From Polyangium jinanense (GTDB taxonomy: Bacteria > Myxococcota > Polyangia > Polyangiales > Polyangiaceae): a stretch of DNA of 64,000 bases. Each line of letters begins with the position of its first letter. Position 1 is the first letter of the stretch. The notes beneath the pieces are model-generated. The model was given only the letters and a program-made list of their open reading frames with translations, was not told the DNA's origin and did no database searches. The DNA is taken from assembly GCF_028435365.1 (NCBI RefSeq), contig NZ_JAGTJJ010000033.1, positions 1-64,000 on the forward strand, written 5' to 3'. This document shows positions 59,604-64,000 of the stretch, piece by piece. The position numbers were made by a program, and so were the translations under genes.

Positions 59604-59757
59604 TGTTCCTCCGTGCCAAAGCCGTGACACGCGGCACCCCAATACCAGGTAAGTCGTACTTGTCCAGGACAGAAACTACCTTACCTATCGGAATGTATTG
59701 TAAGCCACCCACCGTCTGATAAAGATCAATCTGATTCGAGTTCTCCGTCATCAGCAC
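59604..59757 (-). promoter_or_regulatory. Leader and probable promoter of the right-hand operon
   Basis: AT-richer than the genes. GGAGG at 59612-59608 lies 4 nt before the TTG start. TACAAT at 59702-59697 is a good -10 match, but no -35 sits at proper spacing. An open frame from ATG 59751 begins MTENSNQIDLYQTVGGLQYI and overlaps the PKS start in another frame, so a leader peptide is possible. Confidence 0.35.
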
Positions 59758-60414
59758 TCAATAAGACAGTGTCGTCCGTGGCCGCGAGGATCGGGGAATG
59801 AGACGAAAATGCCCGCGAAGAAGTAGGGCCGCAACGAAGCCGAGCCGACGGAGCGCTGCGCGCCGTAAACGCGGAGGCGGACGGACACATACGATCGAAG
59901 CAGAGATGTTCTGCACAATTTACCGCAATGGGCGGTGAAGCGTTTTCGCAATAGGAGAAACCGCCTGAAACCGCGCAGCCCACCGTCCGGCCAGGATGAC
60001 ACCCGTGATGTGAACATCCCCGCCTCGGAAACGACCTTGGAGGGCCGGCAGGTCTGTGATGCCATCGAGCGCGAATACACAAAGAAAGTCACGAGCCCGC
60101 AAGCAATGGAATGCGGGGCGGAAACGGCTCGAGCGGCAGGGTGCACCGCGGTCGTCCTGGGGGCCGTGCGGAGAGAAGGGTGCCGGGCGCTGCTCAGCTT
60201 GGCCGGGCCGTCGCCGTGCGGCTCGACGCAGTGGGCCTGCAGCGGATCGGCGCCGGGGGTCGAGGTCGCACGCGCCGTCTCACCGGGCCGGCGCTTGCTC
60301 GGTGCTCTTCTCGCGGTCGAGGGCCCCCTCGGCCGGCTGGCTGTTAACGCTTTCTCCGCTTGATAACGAGGCTCGGGACTGGGCCTCAGAATTCATTCCG
60401 AATTTTGGGGAGCG
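59758..60414. other. Intergenic stretch without recognisable gene
   Basis: Several short overlapping open frames exist on both strands (for example 59935-60363 plus), but none shows a consistent codon bias or a family I know. It separates the assembly-line region from an eroded mobile-element remnant. Confidence 0.5.
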
Positions 60415-60479
60415 GTGACATGGGGGATGGCGGACGCCAGGGCGGCGGGTGAGGGCCGCCGGGGGCTCATCGCTGAAGT

Positions 60480-60665
60480 GCTCGACTTCGGTCCGTCGTG
60501 CCTTGGGCGACGAATGAGCGACTCCGCGGTTTGGCTGACCGAGCATGTCTTGCCGGCAGTGCAAATTCGGCAATGGGTACGCTCGCTGCCGCGGGGATCA
60601 TGCGTGGTCGTGGGGTACGACCGGAAGTTCGTGTGGATTGGCTCGCGGGCGAGTGAGGAGACCTC
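60480..60665 (+). pseudogene. IS91-type transposase remnant
   Basis: The plus frame reads CLGRRMSDSAVWLTEHVLPA followed by VQIRQWVRSLP. This matches the segment just after the zinc-binding region of IS91-family transposases of myxobacteria (typically CGRRMADTAAHLVDHVLP, then VPVRQWVLSLP). Both the zinc-finger part before it and the catalytic part after it are missing, and there is no proper start. It is a dead fragment, perhaps 60 codons of a roughly 400-codon gene. The sequence from 60666 to 60821 shows nothing recognisable. Confidence 0.7.
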
Positions 60666-60821
60666 GGCTCCCCCATCTCCGCGCCCGCCTCCCCACGCCA
60701 CCCGGACGCCCCTCCCGCTTGCCAGGAATTTGCCAGAACCCGTGTCCAGACCTGTCCCCGTCTGTCCACTCCTGGCCACGACCGGACCGCTTTAACTACT
60801 GACAATTCCTACAGAAATCAG

Positions 60822-60893
60822 CGGAGGAGAAGGGATTCGAACCCCTGGTACCCTTCCGGGTACGGCGGTTTTCAAAACCCGCTCGGCTCCTCC
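60822..60893 (-). tRNA. tRNA-Ser(UGA)-like pseudogene lacking the D arm
   Basis: On the minus strand there is a perfect 7-bp acceptor stem (GGAGGAG with CTCCTCC), an anticodon loop TTTGAAA (anticodon TGA), a long variable arm (GTACCCGGAAGGGTAC) and a T arm with GGTTCGAATCC. These fit a class II serine tRNA. Only about 72 nt are present, the D arm is absent and the 5' side of the anticodon stem is mismatched, so it is probably non-functional. CCA is not encoded. Confidence 0.7.
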
Positions 60894-61384
60894 GCGATGC
60901 CACATCCAGCCCTCCCCCGAACCCTGCGGGAACAGGCAGAAAACCTAGCCTGATCGCGTGCTTGGGACAACCCCGCAAGGGTTCGGGTGGGGAGCTGGAA
61001 GGCGACGGGACACGACGCGAAGTAACGCCTCGGGACGGTGGGCGTGTGAATGGCGTGTGAATGGTCGTGAAGACCTCGCGTTGTACGAAGTCCTGCCACT
61101 AGCGCGAGATCGCAGGGGAGCCCGGCGAGCGCAGGCCCTCCGGAGCCGTCCAGGCTCATCACGCCCTGCACGACCCCCCGCTCCCCCGGCGGACGCCGGA
61201 CCCGAGGCGATCTCCCTGGCGACGGCCCGCTCTTTGCGACGCGCGGTGTCGGCCGACTCTCGATCTATGCCATCGAGGCCCGCTTCGAAAGCTTAGCGCT
61301 GGGAGCTCGACAGGACCTGCACCAGGCTCTTGCTGCTGTGGCTCACCCCTGGCGCGGGCTCTTCCCGCAGCCTACGGTCCAGAA
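60894..61384. other. Non-coding or eroded stretch
   Basis: No gene is supported. An 11-base unit GGCGTGTGAAT occurs twice in tandem near 61032-61053. The open frames here lack starts, codon bias and family resemblance. Confidence 0.45.
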
Positions 61385-61500
61385 TCATGAGCGCCGAGCA
61401 CGGCCGTATTCGCTCGTCCGCCATCCACCCCTTTCACGCACCATGACGCTGAGGACGTTCTGGTCGAGGTAGACGAGAGGCGGCGCGCAGGGTGTCGCGG
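61385..61500 (-). pseudogene. Possible PIN-domain N-terminal fragment
   Basis: The minus frame reads PPLVYLDQNVLSVMVRERGG before stopping at 61385. YLDQNVLS resembles the first acidic motif of PIN-like nucleases, but only about 30 residues are present and the rest of the fold is absent. 61501-61679 shows nothing further. Confidence 0.25.
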
Positions 61501-61679
61501 CCACTCGCAGCCCCTCGTGGCACAATGTTGTGCGACGCAGGAAGTCCTGCCAGCGTTCATCTGGCTGACCGTAGCTGCCCGTGCGCGTACAGGGGCGCGG
61601 GCAACGAAGGATGGGGTAGCCGTGCACGGAGGCCGTGCTCACGCAGCTTTACGCCGGCCTCTCATGGCTCCAGCGAATC

Positions 61680-62195
61680 CTATCCCATCGGCCCGAAGTG
61701 AACGAACGCAAGCATGCGCCGACCGAAATCATCCCAGCCCACCCGAGCGACGCGCCACGGCCCATCCCCGACGCCGAACGCCTGCTGCATGAACCTGGCG
61801 GCGTGGAGTCGCGCTTCGACATCGCTGGCATTCGGCAACTCCGGGTAGGTCACGTCGACCCCAATGGCGCTCCACTCCTTCAACGTAAAGTCTAGCCGAA
61901 CATCCACATTGAAAGCGCCTGCGGCGACGAGCTGGTTCTCCATTTCGGCCCAGGGGATGACGACGCCCGCCGCATGGAACTGGCTCTCCGCGAGCTCCCG
62001 CGCTACCCGGTACGCGCCGAGCGGGTCGTCTGAGGTGCCGCTGGCCTGACCTCCGTCCTCGATCGTGACGTGCCACTTTCCATTGGCGAGCAGTCGAACG
62101 CGGACGCGTAGGCCATGCCGTCCGTCGATCGTAACGCGATGAATCATGCCCTCGGCCCCTGCCGGCTGGGAGCTGACAACCTCGACGACGCTCAT
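61680..62195 (-). CDS. Hypothetical protein, 171 residues
   Basis: ATG start. The N-terminal half is beta-rich (MIHRVTIDGRHGLRVRVRLL, then KWHVTIEDGG) and the C-terminal half mixed alpha/beta, with many Trp, Phe and Val and GC-rich third codon positions, which supports real coding. I see no signal peptide, membrane segment or known motif, and do not recognise the family. It is followed by the PIN-like fragment and preceded by a gap (62196-62415) in which I see no gene. Confidence 0.6.
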   Translation of the reverse strand: MSVVEVVSSQPAGAEGMIHRVTIDGRHGLRVRVRLLANGKWHVTIEDGGQASGTSDDPLGAYRVARELAESQFHAAGVVIPWAEMENQLVAAGAFNVDVRLDFTLKEWSAIGVDVTYPELPNASDVEARLHAARFMQQAFGVGDGPWRVARVGWDDFGRRMLAFVHFGPMG

Positions 62196-62415
62196 ACGTC
62201 TCGTGTACGCGTGCGAGACTGCTGACGCAAGTCGGCGAGCAGCAGCCGCGTCTTCTCGACAGGGCTAAGGTATGGCGCGAGCGCACGCTTGTGTCTTCGC
62301 CGGTCGGGTAGCTCGCCCCCGTGAGCCGATCCGACAACCGCGCCCGAAGCAGGGACCAGCGCCGGCGGGCCCGTGCTGTCACCCGAAGACTTGACGCCGG
62401 ATCGGCCGTCCAGAC

Positions 62416-63123
62416 TCACCGCATGGCGATCGTAGGTAGGCCAGGCGACAGCGGGATAGCAGGATGATCAGCCGACCGCGCGTGCGTCCCGAGAGCGGCT
62501 GGGATTCCCACGGCCGAGAGCCTGTCGCGCCACGAGGGGTTCGCCTCTTCGTGACGGGTCAAGAACGCGAGCTTCGCGAGCGACACGTCGACCTCGCGGT
62601 AGTCAGGGCAGGGCCCGAGGCTGTTCGGATCCCTGAGCTCGACGACGGGTTTGTCCAAGGCCCACTGGTGCCACGACAAAGCGCCAGGGCCCCAGTCTAC
62701 CACCACGCGCATCTCCAGCGCGGCGAAGCGGGGATCCCGGACGAGGTCGTAGTAGTAGCGCACCACATCGGGGTCGTCGCGACGCGCGGCCTCGTACATC
62801 CCGCGCAGTGCCACGGGCACGGTCGAGGGATCGAGCACCGTCGCCTTCCTCGATCCTCGCACCTGGTACGCGCCGATGAAGAGCGCGCGACGGCCGGGCA
62901 GTCCGAGGAACGAGAAGATCCCGTCGCAGGCGCCGAAGATGTCCTTGCCCTGCTCTGCCTGGTAGAACTCCAGCGCTTCGCGGTCGAGGTGGAAGAGCTC
63001 GACGAGATCGGGGACACCCGGACGGTTGTCGAGGTGGCGGACGGCCTTCCACTTGTCGATGCCCTCGAGCGCGGGGCACACGCGTGCGACGAGTTCGGCG
63101 AAGCTGAAGAGGGGCTCGGGCAT
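62416..63123 (-). CDS. Truncated protein resembling the N-terminal part of a GIY-YIG nuclease family
   Basis: From ATG 63123 the protein (235 residues) reads IDKWKAVRHLDNRPGVPDLV, then FYQAEQGKDIFG, then ALFIGAYQVRG, and later PDYREVDVSLAKLAFLTRHE with WRDRLSAVG. This order recalls bacterial proteins in which such a region precedes a C-terminal GIY-YIG endonuclease domain. Here the sequence departs from the family right after LSAVG and ends 30 residues later, so the nuclease domain is missing. The frame is open upstream to an ATG at 63375, but that extension looks unlike the family. Assignment is from memory of the pattern, so confidence is modest. The 290 bases between this start and the next gene show nothing else. 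Confidence 0.5.
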   Translation of the reverse strand: MPEPLFSFAELVARVCPALEGIDKWKAVRHLDNRPGVPDLVELFHLDREALEFYQAEQGKDIFGACDGIFSFLGLPGRRALFIGAYQVRGSRKATVLDPSTVPVALRGMYEAARRDDPDVVRYYYDLVRDPRFAALEMRVVVDWGPGALSWHQWALDKPVVELRDPNSLGPCPDYREVDVSLAKLAFLTRHEEANPSWRDRLSAVGIPAALGTHARSADHPAIPLSPGLPTIAMR

Positions 63124-63413
63124 GCGCGTCAAGAGGCGGGCGACGTACGAGCGTAGCACTGCGGTCGCTCCGCGGTGGCTCGACGGCGCCGCGTCGGCGT
63201 CGAGCATCTCCCAGCGCGCCCAGCCCGTTCCGGGCGTCGTCTTCATCGGCGTGACGCTGAACCCGACTGAAGCGAACGCAGTGCTGCGCGCCATCGAGGG
63301 GCGTCCAGGAAGAACGCTGCGAGCTTCGTTCTCACCGAGACGAACCTGAAACTCTCCACAGCCCATGGCGGGCATCTTGCGACTACCTGCCGTGTGCCGT
63401 AGTCCTCTGGCTC

Positions 63414-63995
63414 GTGTCGATGAACCGGACTCCGATCTTGATCGGCACTATCGTGTCGAGCCTCGCTGCGTGTGGAGGCACGACACGCGTCACGTCGCAA
63501 ACGCCAACGACAGCGGTTTTCCTCATGTCGCCGCCGTCGAGTCCACCCATGCCGATCTCTGCCCCGTGGCACGGCGAGCTGACGAAGCCGTGCGGCTCTC
63601 CTTCGCGGATCTCACGGGCGCGGACCACTCTGGTCGGCGACATCGACGGCGATGGGCGGTCTGACGTGGTGGAGACGACCTGCGCAGATCACGCGGAGGC
63701 CGAAGCATGTGTCATGCGTCTCTGCGTCAGCACAGCTCAAGGGGGCGGGCTCATGGCGGCGGCATGGACTGCCGCAACGCCGCAGTCAGCCGTGGCGCTC
63801 CGCGGCCTCGCCGTGCCCCGGGACTTCGAGGCGTTCGGGTTGAGCTTCGCTGCGGGTGGGGCGTGCGTCGTTGGACGCCGGTTTCACTGGGTTCAGGGCC
63901 GAGGCGGCTACCTGGGGACGACGGATCACCGCTGTGCGTGCAAGCTGCCGGCAGACGCCCCGCTCCCGCCCGGATGCGCGAGGGTTGTGCCGTGA
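63414..63995 (+). CDS. Small lipoprotein with FG-GAP/VCBS-like motif
   Basis: 193 residues from GTG 63414 (191 from ATG 63420). A short hydrophobic signal ends in the lipobox LAAC (Cys20), so it should be a membrane-anchored lipoprotein. Later comes LVGDIDGDGRSDVVETTC, a calcium-binding-like repeat motif as in FG-GAP/VCBS proteins, and several Cys (TCADHAEAEACVMRLC, CACK) that may form disulfides. Such lipoproteins are common in myxobacteria; function unknown. The stop lies 5 bases before the window edge. Confidence 0.7.
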   Translation: MSMNRTPILIGTIVSSLAACGGTTRVTSQTPTTAVFLMSPPSSPPMPISAPWHGELTKPCGSPSRISRARTTLVGDIDGDGRSDVVETTCADHAEAEACVMRLCVSTAQGGGLMAAAWTAATPQSAVALRGLAVPRDFEAFGLSFAAGGACVVGRRFHWVQGRGGYLGTTDHRCACKLPADAPLPPGCARVVP

Positions 63996-64000
63996 AGCGA

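Noticed and set aside
59697..59730. A full sigma-70 promoter before the large PKS
   Set aside because: TACAAT is a fair -10, but TTGATC lies 22 nt upstream, too far for a normal pair. Only the -10 is noted.
60822..60893. Selenocysteine tRNA
   Set aside because: The long variable arm invites it, but the anticodon is TGA (Ser), not TCA, and the acceptor and T arms fit a serine tRNA with the D arm lost.

Overview
The window is very GC-rich DNA carrying giant multimodular PKS and NRPS genes, many with GTG or TTG starts. It looks like a secondary-metabolite region of a myxobacterium (Myxococcota, probably Polyangiales). That placement is an inference from gene content: a luciferase-like monooxygenase inside a glycine A domain, an ACP-KS-AT-AT-ACP loading region, and TubC-type docking domains.

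Right-hand assembly line (59603 to 26119, minus strand). A 6617-residue modular PKS (loading ACP-KS(Ser)-AT-AT-ACP, then KS-AT-KR-ACP, KS-AT-DH-KR-ACP, KS-AT-DH-KR-ACP) overlaps by 4 nt a 4544-residue NRPS (TubC docking, C-A-PCP, Cy-A(Cys)-Ox-PCP, C-A-PCP-E, terminal C). Predicted backbone: a methyl-branched dienoyl polyketide, one amino acid, a thiazole and a D-amino acid.

Middle (23868 to 26118). An AT-richer intergenic region with a 19-bp tandem repeat, then a plus-strand MDR-type oxidoreductase with a lipoprotein-like leader, then a short coding-like remnant.

Left-hand assembly line (23867 to the left edge, minus strand, five close or overlapping genes). In order: a KS-less AT-ACP protein; FAAL-ACP-C-A(Gly)-[monooxygenase inserted in A]-PCP; KS-AT-KR-ACP; KS-AT-ACP-C-A(Thr)-PCP; and TubC-C-A-PCP-C, which runs off the window. 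It reads as a lipo-peptide/polyketide line starting from a fatty acid. The last PCP of the fourth protein has lost its phosphopantetheine serine. The first C and A domains of the fifth protein have lost their catalytic residues, while its PCP is intact. Together they look like one working module split over two proteins, and this is the most unusual thing in the window.

Right flank (59758 to 64000). Eroded DNA: an IS91-type transposase remnant, a serine-tRNA-like sequence without a D arm, a truncated protein resembling the N-terminal part of a GIY-YIG nuclease family, one hypothetical gene and a small lipoprotein. This looks like the cluster boundary. No thioesterase, PPTase, regulator or transporter gene is visible in the window.
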